Assembly (NCBI RefSeq): GCF_026213295.1
Contig: NC_079428.1
Location: 4,935,055-4,999,054, forward strand
Direction of reading: 5' to 3'
DNA: 64,000 bases
Source of the DNA: Gadus chalcogrammus
Lineage: Eukaryota; Chordata; Actinopteri; Gadiformes; Gadidae
Within the stretch, counting starts at the first letter, position 1. Each line of letters opens with the position of its first letter. The notes under the pieces were generated by a model, which ran no database searches, was not told the origin of the DNA, and saw nothing but the letters and a program-made list of their open reading frames with translations. This document shows positions 1-18,244 of the stretch, piece after piece. The position numbers and the translations under genes were made by a program.

Positions 1-590
1 ACCACCCGCCCCTGGGTGCAGACGAGTCCATGCAGAAGCTGTTTGAGGGGGGCAAGGGCAGCGTGTTCCAGCGGGTCCTGTCCTGGATCCCGTCCAACAA
101 CCACCAGCTGCAGCTGGCCGGGGCCCTCGCTATCGCCAACTTTGCCCGCAACGGTACGGCGACTCTCTCCCATTCCTGGAGAGTTGGAGGGTCAGAAGTC
201 TGGATGGATGATTAGTTAGGGATGTGGTGGAATCGCCGGTTGCAAGAGACATTTGTATGAGTGTGTGTGTGTGTGTACACATTTGTATGAGCATGTGTGT
301 GTGTGTACACATTTGTATGAGCAGGTGTGTGTGCATGTGTGTGTCCCTCCTTATTGGCGTTTATCTGCGTGTGTCCTTCCTTACACGTGTGTGTGTGTGT
401 GTGTTTCCTTCCTTACCTGTGTCCTTCCTTACCTGTGTGTGTGTGTGTGTTTGTGTGTGTCCTTCCTTACCTGTGTGTCCTTCCTTACCTGTGTGTGTGT
501 GTTTCCTTCCTTACCTGTGTGTCCTTCCTTATCTGTGTGTGTGTTTGTGTGTGTCCTTCCTTACCTGTGTGTGTGTGTGTGTCCTTCCTT

Positions 591-638
<48 letters not shown>

Positions 639-644
639 TTCCTT

Positions 645-678
<34 letters not shown>

Positions 679-691
679 TTCCTTACCTGTG

Positions 692-722
<31 letters not shown>

Positions 723-3700
723 CCTTCCTTACCTGTGCCCCCCCCCCCCCAGACGGTAACTGCATCCACATGGTGGACACGGGCATCGTGCAGCAGCTGC
801 TGGAGCTGCTCCGGCGCCACGTGGACGAGGGCAACGTCACCGTGCAGCACGCCGCTCTCAGCGCCCTGCGCAACCTCGCCATCCCCGGTCAGTCCGCCCG
901 CCGCCGCCGCCGCTCAGTCACCCAGTCAGCTGACCAGACCAGCCGCCATCGTGTTTAACCTTTATCGGACCAGGGAGAATCTCGTGTACAAGAGAGACCG
1001 AGCAATGATCAACTTATTGAACTCGATCTTTGAACTTATTCTGAGCTGTCTTAGTTGGTTCTGACCACAAACAAAGACAGCTCAGGTGAAGCTGAATAAG
1101 TTGAGTTAAGTGAGATGCAAAGCCTTTGACCCACTCTTTTGCGATTAGCTTGACCTTGCTGAGTTAAAATGAGAGGAACCTACCCTCAATCCTATATACC
1201 AACCTCTTAACTACCCTACCACCATGTCGTTCTCGTTTCCATCGGGTTCGCTACAGCACGACTCTGGCAGAGGGACAAAACCGGAAAATAAACGTACAAT
1301 CCTTCATCGATCCCAAGGGGGGGTATTCAAGTTTATGGTTTCCTTTTTTTCAATCCAGACTCCTCCTGTCTGTGAACAAAAGCCAGAGTTATCCTCCTTA
1401 CAGTACAATGGTGAACCGCCTGCGTCTTCTCTCCCCTCCAGTGGTGAACAAGGCCAAGATGCTCTCGGCCGGCGTGGCGGACGTGGTCCTGAAGTTCCTG
1501 CAGTCGGAGATGCCCCCGGTGCAGTTCAAGCTGCTCGGGACGTTACGCATGCTCATCGACACGCAAGGTAGGAAGGACATGTTTCATTTTGTGAAGATGT
1601 AGCTCCGACACTGCCAGCCGGGGAAACAAGTAGACGCCCTGGGATGATTGCGTTTCTATTAAACCCAAAGTAAAGATCGCAGGATGGTTTGATCACGGAC
1701 TACTGACAAACCACATGCTGAGATTTAAATACGGCCTCAAATTGCACCTCCCATGGTTGAAGCGCATCTTTGATGCGCTTCAACCATGGGAGTTGCAATT
1801 TTAGGCCGTATTTACATCTTATTTAAGTCAAGTTTCGGGCCAGGATCAATCCACAGCACTACTGCTAGACAATTGTCTGTCTTAAAGTCTTTTCTGTCAT
1901 GTGTGGAGAAAGCCAGCTCACTTAACTGTACACCTAATCTAATCCAAAAAATCCAGTAATCTAATCTAATCCAAATGTCTAACCCACGACGTAAACACTT
2001 CTCATCTAAAACCAGTTGTTTTAGGATTGGTTTCACCGTTTAAAAGCGTCCAGATCAGCAGCAGAATCAAACGAGTGTGCTTTGAATCGGGGCTGTTTGG
2101 GGACCAGGTGGGCCGACCGTTTTTCTCGTTTGTTTGTTGCCGCCTTCAGCCGAGGCCGCGGAGCAGCTGGGAACCAACGACAAGCTGCTGGAGCGCCTGG
2201 TGGAGTGGTGTGAGGCCAAGGACCACGCCGGGGTCATGGGCGAGTCCAACCGCCTGCTCTCCGCCCTCATCCGGCACAGCAAGTCCAAGGTAGGGTCTGG
2301 CCTGGTCTGGCCTGGTCTGGCCTGGTCTGGCCTGGCCTGGCCTGGTCTGGTCTGGTCTGGTCTGATCTGGCCTGGCCTGGTCTGGCCTGGCACAGGACAG
2401 GCCTTATGGCCAAGGTCACACCAGCATTGATAAGCATTTAATGATATGGATTTTAGCTAAATAATTGTACACAAGGCGGATGAAATCGTCGTCATGTTGA
2501 GCAAATGTGCAATAGCAACGCGTTTGGCATCGTGCACTTTATCATTTGGGCGGTTTGGAGGGAGCCTACCCTTAATCTAAATTGGTACGCACGGCAGGAC
2601 TAGATGAGTCAAACTCGTGAGTCAGTAGATGTTTGCTTACCCACCAAGTGTTACAAAGTCTGGGGGGGAATAGGAACTGGGAACGGCTGGCATTCCCACG
2701 TCCCACTCGTGAGTATGTCTGCTCTGGGGGTTCCTCCCGGTCGCACCTCTCACAGAGGTGTGCCTCCGTTGTCTCAAAGTCTTGCTCTGTTCCTTTCAGG
2801 CCGTCGTCAAGGTGGTCATCGAAGGGGGAGGAGTCAAGCACTTGGTCACCATGGCGACCAGTGAGCACATGATCATGCAGAACGAGGCGCTGGTGGCCCT
2901 GGGTCTGATCGCGGCCCTGGATCTGGGTAGGAGGCGTGATGGTGCTTCATCACCGGTTTCTGTTTTGTTGGTGTTGTAGTTGCAGATGAAGAATACAGAG
3001 GTAGCAGTTCATAGTTTTCCCCTTTAAACCCCCCAACCCACACACATAATACAAAGGAGAAAGCCTGTACAATACCAACAATGTAATAAATAAATGCAAT
3101 GAAAACAAAAGTGAAAATAATAATAATAATAGTTACACTATTTAGCAGAAGTCCAGTAAATGGTTTTTATTTTTGTATTGTAATTCCAACTCTTTGAATA
3201 CCTTTTAAGCCCTGCAGTGCACACTCGTTTAGGACGGTATGATGGGTCTCATAGACAGTCAGAGCTTCTCAAAACCAGTAAAAGCAGCCAGCAGATTCTG
3301 TGAGAAGGGCCACTTTAGTACAGTACTGAGCCAATTCTAATGAATGTGCTCCGTTCGATCTGTCTCTATGAATCAACACGATAACAAAACTACGAACTAG
3401 GTTAGAAAATCTCCGTCCAGAACCATTCGGACCCAGCCAAATCCCAGTGTGTCACCTGACTGAATGACCTCTCAGCCTCGTGTGTACGGTACACCCTATA
3501 CCGAGGCCCCCTGTGTGTACACTGACGGCTTTGTGGTCCCGTGGGTCCCCAGTGGCGGCGGAGAAGGACTTCGAGGGCTCCGGCCTGGTGGCCATGCTCC
3601 ACCGGCTGCTGGCGGACGAGCGGAGCGCCCCGGAGATCAAGTACAACTCCATGATCCTGGTCTGCTCCGTCATGGGCTCAGGTGAGTCCACACACTCGCC

Positions 3701-4366
3701 CTAACCCACTGAAGGGCCGATTACGGTTCCCACGTCGACGCACCGCGAGGAGCGCGCAGACACTTTTTTGCTCAATTTGATTATGATCTTATTTTGTTAT
3801 AATTGTTGTTTCTTGGTTTGGTCCACAAGTAGTTGTGGTCATTTGAGCTGTACATTTATGGTAACTGACCAACCTCTACTAAGTTGGTTAAGCTACTTCT
3901 AGATGTAATTTTGCTCTTGTGCGAACAACTAAGCTCCAAGCTGCATTTTTTTCGCCTTATGCAACCCCCCTTTTTTTTTTTTTAAATCATAGTTGTTTCC
4001 ATATTTCATTATTCTGATCTTAATTGTCCTTTTGGAATGTTGTAAAAAAAACAAAAACGTGCGAGCTCTGAAATATTCAGTGACTCAATTTAACATTTAG
4101 GGCGTTTAGCTGACACCTTTATCCGAGGCGACTTACAATAAGTCATAAGAAAGTGAACCAATCTATGGCTGACTCCCAGGTCTGACCCGCCCCCTCTCCC
4201 CCTGCCCCTCCTTGTGTCCCCCCCCCCCCCCCCTCCAGAGCCTCTCCACAAGGAGGTGAGGGGCCTGGCCTTCATGGACGTGGTGGCCAAGCTGCGCACC
4301 CACGACAACAAGACGGTGTCCCACCAGGCCTCGCTCACCGAGCAGAGGCTCACCTCGCAGAGCTAA
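1..4366 (+). CDS. rap1gds1: Rap1 GTPase-GDP dissociation stimulator 1 (SmgGDS), C-terminal half, 5' end outside window
   Basis: Seven coding exons join in phase: (<1)3-153, 753-887, 1442-1567, 2150-2289, 2800-2926, 3553-3681, 4239-4366 (stop TAA 4364-4366). They give about 311 aa, roughly half of the ~600-aa family length. All introns are GT-AG. Recognisable stretches include QKLFEGGKGSVFQRVLSWIP, NVTVQHAALSALRNLAIP and the C-terminal SHQASLTEQRL, which closely match vertebrate RAP1GDS1 as I know it. The protein is an all-helical armadillo-repeat chaperone and exchange factor for small GTPases with a C-terminal polybasic region and prenyl group (RhoA, Rap1, Ras), acting in the cytosol. The N-terminal repeats and the start codon lie left of the window. 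The gene runs tail-to-tail into tspan5. Identification is firm; exact splice ends are by consensus only. Confidence 0.95.
249..750. repeat. (GT)n tract with ccttccttacctgt units, rap1gds1 intron
   Basis: The tract fills most of the intron between the exons ending at 153 and starting at 753. Runs of GT alternate with about ten copies of ccttccttacctgt plus variants. It ends in a C run placed directly against the acceptor at 751-752. Confidence 0.9.
1721..1820. repeat. Near-perfect 100-bp hairpin in a rap1gds1 intron
   Basis: Two arms of about 48 bp (1721-1768 and 1772-1820) are reverse complements with about three mismatches and a 3-nt centre. The innermost arm reads ccatggttgaagcgcatc. The shape fits a young fold-back or MITE insertion. 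A transcribed hairpin such as a microRNA precursor is possible but unsupported. Confidence 0.85.
2293..2390. repeat. ggtctggcct minisatellite just inside a rap1gds1 intron
   Basis: About ten imperfect copies of a 10-bp unit (ggtctggcct, with a ggtct half-unit variant) begin three to four bases after the splice donor at 2290. Confidence 0.9.
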
Positions 4367-6203
4367 CTCGCCCCCCCCCCCCCCCCCCCCCCACCCTGAC
4401 GCCCCCCTCCCCCCCAACACCCGTCCCATCCCATGATACCCCATAAACCACGACGTACCCCCCAAACACACACACTCCCACGCCTAAAAAAAGAAATACA
4501 ATGACTCATCGTCATGTGCCAAGGTTATGTCACTCCCCCACCCCCTGAACTGCCAGCCCCCCCTCCCCAGCTGACCCCCTACCCCCCCCGCCCCCCCAAC
4601 GGTTGTTCTGCCCCTCCCCACTTCCATTCCTGAGCTGTAACCCCGGGCAACGCCCGACACTCTGTCGCATCACGTCTCGCCCCCATCCCACTCCATGCAT
4701 GACCACCCCCAGCCTCCCACCGCACCATCATGGCGGTGTATAACCCCCCCCCCCCCCCCCCCCCCCCCCAACGCAATAGATTTACGAGAAAACGCCGACT
4801 CTTTTACGACCATAGCTGTGACGCCAGCGACCACTATAGCCGTGTTAGCCCGTTTAAGAAAAAAAGTGACAAAAAAAAGAACAAAAACAAAAACAACCAT
4901 GGCGTGCGAAAAAAATAACGATATTATATATATATATAAACAAATGTTATTTTTTGTTGTTGTTTTTTTTGTTCCTACGTAAAGCTAGCAGTTCACGATG
5001 TTTACCCGGTCATGTGTCCGTGTCGCTTTTAGCCATCCGCCGACGACTAGCGAAAGAAGAGCATGACATTAGTTCCGTTGGCCTCGTCTGATTGGTCCAC
5101 AGCGGAGCCCAACCGCCCGCCACGCAAACTTTTTCTAGTCTAGCGGTGAAAACCTCTTTTTAATAATGTTAATTTATGATTTTTTAATCTTTTTTTTTAC
5201 TATTTTTATCTTTTGGTTGCGATTCCCATTGGGCTGAAGAATTCTTCTTTTGAAACCCAGATCTTTGATTCCAATGTTGCTTAGGACAGTTCAACCCTTC
5301 GCCTCACGCAACACACACATACAAACACAAACACACACACGCACACATACAAACACACACTCCCCCGTTTTTTGCTCATCTGTGGATGAGGACGGGAAAG
5401 GCGGGCTCCGACGATTCTGGCCCTCTGGCTCAAAAAAGCGAATCATGTAACGTTCGAAAGCGTTTCCGAAAAACGCGTGCGGCCGCAGCAGCCACACTCC
5501 CAGTCCTCTGTGCGTGTGCATGGTTTGTGTGCATGTTGTTTACTACTCGGGGTGGCCGGTGAGGAGCCAGCGACGTCGGGGGGAACCCGGGGTATCATGA
5601 AGAATAACCAAACACACGATAAACCAAACACAGGCTGAATCATAGGTCCTCGTCATTTTTTCTCCACGTTACAGCGTGCGCTGCCTCTCATTGGTTAAAA
5701 AATGGGGGCGGCTGATTTTTTCGGAAAAACGATCGGAAACGGTTAACCCCTATTCCGACGACTGCGACTGGACGTAGCTTCGCGGAGGGAACAAATTCGG
5801 TGTCCGCGTCCTCAGTTCTCGCGGCCCCCGCAGCACGTCGGTTTCTATCTTTCGTGCGCAACGAATGGTTCGTTCCATTGCGGGGAGGGGGGGGGGGGGG
5901 GGGGCGTCTCTGGCGACGTTGGGATGTTTACAGTAGCGTGGGCCGGCCCTTACGGGGGACCCCTCTCGTGGGAGAGGCCCCCCAAGGCACGCTCTACTGA
6001 ACAGGCTGGGTGTCTTTTTGTTTCTTGAAATCCTTCTTTTTGTCCGAACCAACGGTTAAACGATCCCATTTGTACCCTTCTGAATACACGTACCGACGAA
6101 GGAGGGGTCTCCACAGTAAAACGCGTTGAGTTGTGTAGACGTAAGTGTTTGTTGTAAATGTCACGAGATGTACATTTGGAGGATTGTAAACTAAGCATAG
6201 ATA

Positions 6204-6209
6204 ATTAAA
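6204..6209 (+). terminator. Candidate poly(A) signal of rap1gds1 (ATTAAA)
   Basis: ATTAAA is followed by a GT-rich stretch (tgattgctggtgatcatggt). This would give a 3' UTR of about 1.85 kb (4367 to about 6225). The UTR is rich in C runs and otherwise featureless. No cleavage evidence is available. Confidence 0.4.
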
Positions 6210-6458
6210 AGATGATTGCTGGTGATCATGGTGTATTTGATTAGTGTCTTTGTTTGATTTAGATTATTATGACTTGGAACCTGCTATGTATTCATATCTA
6301 TGTATCTATATAGATCGATCATCTATATCTATATAGATATGTCATTCATTAAACATTTGAATCTTTTTGACATTTTACCGTTTCGTAAACTATATATTTG
6401 AGGCTCCACGTAAGAATAACTCAAGAAAGGGGGAAAAAGCAAACATTTTGTTGTCACC

Positions 6459-6464
6459 TTTATT
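6459..6464 (-). terminator. Candidate poly(A) signal of tspan5 (AATAAA on the minus strand)
   Basis: tttatt on the plus strand reads AATAAA on the minus strand. It would give tspan5 a long 3' UTR of about 4.8 kb (11223 down to about 6440). That stretch has no other gene; I saw AT-rich sequence, a (GT)n at 6571-6603 and a (TA)n at 9789-9816. Other AATAAA-like sites exist, so the choice is tentative. Confidence 0.3.
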
Positions 6465-6564
6465 AATGAATATTAACTATTCAAAGTTCATCCAGTTAAC
6501 TTTTTTATATTTTTTTTACAAGAAATGATCATGTGATGGAGAGGAGGTAGTTGTATTAAAACGC

Positions 6565-6570
<6 letters not shown>

Positions 6571-6603
<33 letters not shown>
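6571..6603. repeat. (GT)n microsatellite
   Basis: Uninterrupted TG dinucleotides in the probable 3' UTR of tspan5. Confidence 0.95.
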
Positions 6604-6605
<2 letters not shown>

Positions 6606-9600
6606 CCGTCTGTATTGTCTGTTGTGTGGGTCTCTGTGTGTGTTTGTGTGTATGGGTCCTTTAGTAATGTAAATTCAACGTGGTCAGTGGGGGGGGGGGC
6701 CTACGAAACACAAGTGAGATCATTCAGAAGTATTCACGTGTTACCAAGACGACAATATAGGGGGTCTAAACGATCCGGAACTGCACTGGGGTCCATTAAT
6801 AGACATCAATATACGTTCTGTAGCAGTCACCAACCCAACCAGCCATGACTTCACGGCTGGACACAATCTGGGCCGTTTTCTCTCTCCCTTCTCTCGCTCT
6901 CGCTCAATCTCTTTCTCTCTCATTGTGCACCACCACACAGTTATAAAAACATCAAATTAAACTTTAAAATGTCAAATAAAATCTCACGCGGGCTATGCAC
7001 CATCACATTGTATGTTCAAATATAAAGGGGGGACAATGAAAATGAACAAAATAAACGGGCTGAAGAAGATCACTGACAAAAAAACGAAAAGTTTTCACCA
7101 CAGTCAAGACTGAATCCCCCACGAAGAAAACTAAAAAAAAAACACGCACAAAGCGTCACGCTTGTTCAAACCGATGCCCTCATCGGCTCTTCTTCCGTTT
7201 CTTAAAACGGTTTCGGAAATGTTCCAAAGTGTTCTAGGTGATGTGTGGGGCGACCGTCTTCTCTTTACAACACGGCATGTGAAATCACTGGCTCTTGACC
7301 TAAATATTACGTGTAGTGGTTGTTTGTTCTTTCACCCCCCGGATTTATACAAAACATGTTGACGGTTGAGTTTTTTTTTTCCGTCTTTTTTTTTTTTACA
7401 GTGAAGAATAAATTAAAACCATAACTCAAAAATCTCCTCTTTTGAAATTGTTTTTTTTTTTGCAAACAAAATGACGCAAAGAAGGTCCCTCTTTTTTTCC
7501 GAACTCCGTCGGCTAGTGCAACAGTCAAAGACTAATAGTGGAATGGACGGTGAGGCAAGCACTGAATGTGGAGCAAAGCTACGTCATTCGTCCGTTTGTT
7601 TTTTCTCGGCTAAGACAAAAAAAAGAAAAATATTCTACGTTTTTCGCTTGAGCGTCGGATGTAGACGGATGACGTTCACGACGTTCGTTAGTTTTCGTTA
7701 CCACAGGTTTTTAAAAAATACAATGCTATTGTTTTTCAAAAATGTATCAAAACTTCAACACTGGTAATCGAGAATTGGAGCTAGGATGACATAATGAACG
7801 TTAAGTGCATCTAAAGCCATTCTCTTCAACTCCCAACATAACCTATTGTTCAGTATATCGAGTGCGTTACTAAAGGTGCTGGTTTCTTAGAGAACAAATG
7901 GTGAAGGTGATTGGTAAATACTCCTTTCCAAATAGTCAAGCCTTCGATTCCTCGCCATGTTCAGAGATGCAAGCTGCAACGTCCTAAAGATGGGGGGAAA
8001 AAAAGAAGACATAAGTGCATATCAAAGTACGGCCGGCTTTATTGACGCATGGCTTCCAATAAAGATATCGGAAATCAGATCGATCAATACCAGCTTGAAT
8101 CATGTTATTGGTGATCATCCTCACAGTAGAGATCGAATACCAAATGTTGATACAGAACTTTTTCCTCCCGTTTGGACATAAGTAGGCATAGTAGAAGTCT
8201 CTTCAACGAAGGAATCAATCAATCAGACATCAATCGCCCAATTCAAATGACCCCCCGAGCTCAGAAGTCTGTTTAAAATGTTTAGTAAAACCATACTATG
8301 TTAAGGTGAGATGTGTAACATTTTGTGGCATCCAGTAGAACGGACTCGGCTGAAATGGGATATAAAATTCACGAGTTTGTTTTGATTCGTTATTCCTTGA
8401 ATCTTGCGTTCGTTACTTTAGAAGGATCCCTTTTATATCTAACATAGGGATCGGGTCGTTTTCCACGGTGAGGCGGCAATCTGCAACCTCACCACTAGGT
8501 GCCACTAAATCGTACACACTGCCCCTTTAATAATTTTTTTTACATGCTATTTAAAAGGATAATTAAATGGATTAGATTTAGAAGGTACCTGTAGGACTGT
8601 AAGAACGGCGTCAGTGTTAGGTAAAAAAGCTGCGGAGGAGGGAAAGAGGAGGAAACCACCGGGTTTATTGATGAAGAGAAAAGCAGTTAACACTTATAGC
8701 TAACACTCTATAGAGCTAGAAGGAACTAACACCAGGGTAGGGTTAATTATTAGAACAAATTAAAACATGTATATTTACTACCACACCCAGAGAGTTGGAG
8801 AGAAAGTCAGAGAAATTGGGTAACGATGAACCAGGAAACCACAGTTGACTAATTAAAATGTATGAATGAGAAATGAAAGCGAGAAGGGACATTCTCATTG
8901 TGGGAAAAACTGACCAAACTAGAAACTGGAAGGGAAAGTGTTGTAAAAGGTTCTCTGTCGGGTCAGATCAGGTATTTATGATCAGTTCATTGGTTGTCTT
9001 CTAATCGATTGGTTGTTTTCTAGTCGTCATCCCCCTGATTGCTTATTTCTGTCTTTTCCCCACCCTACAATACAACAGCCAATCAGAACGATGGTTCATC
9101 AACATGGAAAAACAATTGCTCCAGAAAGCAGGCCATTGTTGCGGAAACCTGACATTGCCCGACCATTTTGAAAGTGCATGAAAAAAAAATGTGTGCGATG
9201 AGTGACGGTTGGCGAATTAAACTTTTTGCCAAATCCTGTCGAAAGTACGGCAAACACATCTTTCTTTTTAACTTATGCTTCAGGCACAGTGCTTTGGCCT
9301 TCTTTAAAAATCAAAAATACCATCCGGCTCGTTTAATACTGTCGCGATAGCGGATTCAACAGACCGCACCACATCTGCGGCAGCCATCTTTGCTGTTTAC
9401 AAAATTGCCTCAAGGGCACTCCTCCTATCAAACCCGGCCCATTTGAGATAAAGGGCTGTGATTGCAGGAAATCTGTCTGAACAGGACTCCGACATCAGAT
9501 AAAAATCGAGTTGGCAGAAGTCTGGTTCCCAGGCTATAGGCACTACTACAAATATTAAATATTCAAGAAGAAACGTGACTGCTAAGTAGTAGTCCGAGAA

Positions 9601-9781
9601 TGCACCCTTTAAAGGTGCAAGTTGTCTGAAGACATTACACATTACATCATAAACGTGGACCATCTTGAGACGGTAATCGTCTATGTGGTGCGCTGGGCAC
9701 TTTCATGAAACACATTTCCCTGGCCGGTGATTATTCATTGGAGCCAAATCCAAAACACAATTAAATGTAGTGCACTGCCCG

Positions 9782-9788
<7 letters not shown>

Positions 9789-9816
<28 letters not shown>
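9789..9816. repeat. (TA)n microsatellite
   Basis: Uninterrupted TA dinucleotides in the probable 3' UTR of tspan5. Confidence 0.95.
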
Positions 9817-11223
9817 AGACAACGCCAACGAATATTGCTGTGTCCACGAGGAAGCCTCAGTGCCTGCAGATTACGTCTATAAGCCTTTTTTTCCTTCCTT
9901 CCTTCCTTTTCATATCTGAATGACCGTCGCTAACGCTACAGCTAGGTGCTGCCTACACACACCCACACACACCTGACGTCTAAACCACGGCACGACACAC
10001 CGCTAGGTCACCACGACACAACACCAAACACACAAAGTAATCTACCAGGAAACGCATAATTCTGTTATTTTTTCCTTTTGGTCACCCACCGGCCAAAAAA
10101 ACACACATGCCCGCGTGTGTGTGTGTGTCCCCCTCGCTCATGCGTGGTAGTAAGCCTTCGCGCTCTTGCCCGCATGGGGTGGGGGCCGGCATGTGATGAT
10201 AGGGTGAGGGGGCACCCTGAGAGAGAGTGGGTGGAGGAGGATGAACATGAGGCACATTGAGGTGAAAATGACAATAGCAATGTTTTTATGGGGAGATATT
10301 GGCAGACGACTTGCTTTGACGCTTTTTTACGTGTTGCGTTTTTGCTGTGATACTGAGAATTTTTTTTGAATTTGAAATGCAACAATGAACACAAGTATTT
10401 CTGCCTGTATGTAATTTTTCTCCCCTTCTAACAATGAATAACTTATCAATGTCCTTGTTTCATATATATTTACAGATTAACATTCTCTCATTACATCTTA
10501 TAAAAAGGGGGAATAAAAGCTAGCTCCGGCTAGCTAACTAGAGTGTGTTGTTGTTTAGCTCCGTGGTCGCTACCATAGAGTCTAAACTCGTTTCTAGCGT
10601 TTTCCACAGCCCTCCTGCAACTTGATAGGGCTGTTAGACCCGCACCTGTCTGAGATTCCTCTTTTATAGCGAGACTCTCGAGCGAGGAGTTCCGCCTTGA
10701 CCTCCGTTCATTTTATTCCGCCATGAAACAACATAAAGAAATCCAAATGGCGTCGGAAGTCCTGGTGAGGAATCCCGCAAACTACAACCTCAACTTGGAA
10801 ATGGTAATTTTCTCCCCTAACACGCGCCTTCTTCTTCTTGATTTCTTTATGCCGTTTGGCCAACAATGTATGTGCATAACCGCAACCAACTGCAATGGAG
10901 TTAGGTTCGCCAAACACACAATAGGGGGGGGATGCCAGACTGTAGCAGAGCCTCAAGGGTAGTATGAACGGAGCCACGCGGCTTTGGCGCGATTAGTACA
11001 CATCTACGGCGTTCTGCGTACACTCACAGCACAGCCGAGCCTCAACTCAATTGCAGCCTCCACGATTCAATTGTGAAATGGACACTTAATGATACGGTGA
11101 ACTTTACGTCGACAAACGATGGGTGTGTGAGCCCCCATGCTGGAGGGCTGTGAATGGGGTGTTGTGGGGGTAATGTACTGTATATAAAAACAATTATGAT
11201 GACATGTTTGTATTATTTTGTAC

Positions 11224-17371
<6,148 letters not shown>

Positions 17372-17790
17372 GTTTGAGCATCATTCGTGTACACGGTATG
17401 CTCGTAGAAATCCGGCCCGACTACAGGCTTTGTGCGCACCGAGGAACAGGTTCACCGCCTCGGAGGCTCATCACCACCAGTGCAGGATTGCCCGGTTTTC
17501 TCCGGTGGAAATGAGCCGGACCACGCACGAAACGAAACTAATAATCCATCGATTATACTCCTATACTACCATCAATACCTGTGTAACAGCGACGACGACG
17601 GCGCGGTCCTAGAAAGGATCCATTATCTGGATTTTCCCTGGCAAGATGCAAATGCAATCGCACCCACATAGGTTTTAACGGGACCTTGTTTGTTGACCAG
17701 GATTGGTTTGAACGCACAATGAAAGACTCAGGCGCCGGCCAATCAGATTGCCGGGTTGGCGAGGGGCTTCCTGTTCCCAGGCGGCAGAGC
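17372..17790 (-). promoter_or_regulatory. Probable tspan5 5' UTR and promoter
   Basis: This is GC- and CpG-richer DNA upstream of the tspan5 ATG (17369-17371). It holds a CCAAT-type site (gccaatcag near 17738) in GC-rich surroundings. No TATA box was recognised. The start site is not known. Confidence 0.45.
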
Positions 17791-18165
17791 GGCAGTCATA
17801 ACAATAGGCAGATACAAATAATGATTATGACTATATAATAACTAAACATAGCAATAGCGATGTTAATCCCTTTCGGTGCTTTTTTTTTATTAATAAGAAG
17901 TATGCTTATTAATAGAGAATTGTTGCATTGTTTTTTTTATTGTAACTGTCATATACTCTGTTCTAACAGACGGGCAGCCTGTTGATATTTGGTTTGGTTG
18001 TATTTTGGAGATCAAATCACCAAGACAATTATTATGTTTGACTATTAGTGTGCTGGCAGATCAAGGAAGTCAAGACAAGACACAAATACACATTGTACAC
18101 ATACACCCTTTGAATCCAATAGAAGTGATAATAGTAAAAAATATGTCATTGTTAGAGTAAGGGGT

Positions 18166-18171
18166 TTTATT
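18166..18171 (-). terminator. Poly(A) signal AATAAA of the prodomain-like gene
   Basis: AATAAA on the minus strand lies about 75 nt after the stop codon at 18245-18247. It implies a very short 3' UTR and supports the gene really ending here. Confidence 0.6.
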
Positions 18172-18244
18172 ATATGGGGGGGGGCACTGTCCTCTATGTA
18201 GCCCTGATTCTAGACCTATACACTGATCAGACCCCAGAAAGGCC

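Noticed and set aside
253..958. Several long Cys/Val-rich frames (to 245 aa)
   Set aside because: They are translations of the (GT)n and ccttccttacctgt repeats. The only real coding part here is the rap1gds1 exon at 753-887.
7162..8181. Several 60-100-aa frames in 7.1-8.2 kb
   Set aside because: AT-rich, no splice partners, no family resemblance. They lie in the probable 3' UTR of tspan5.
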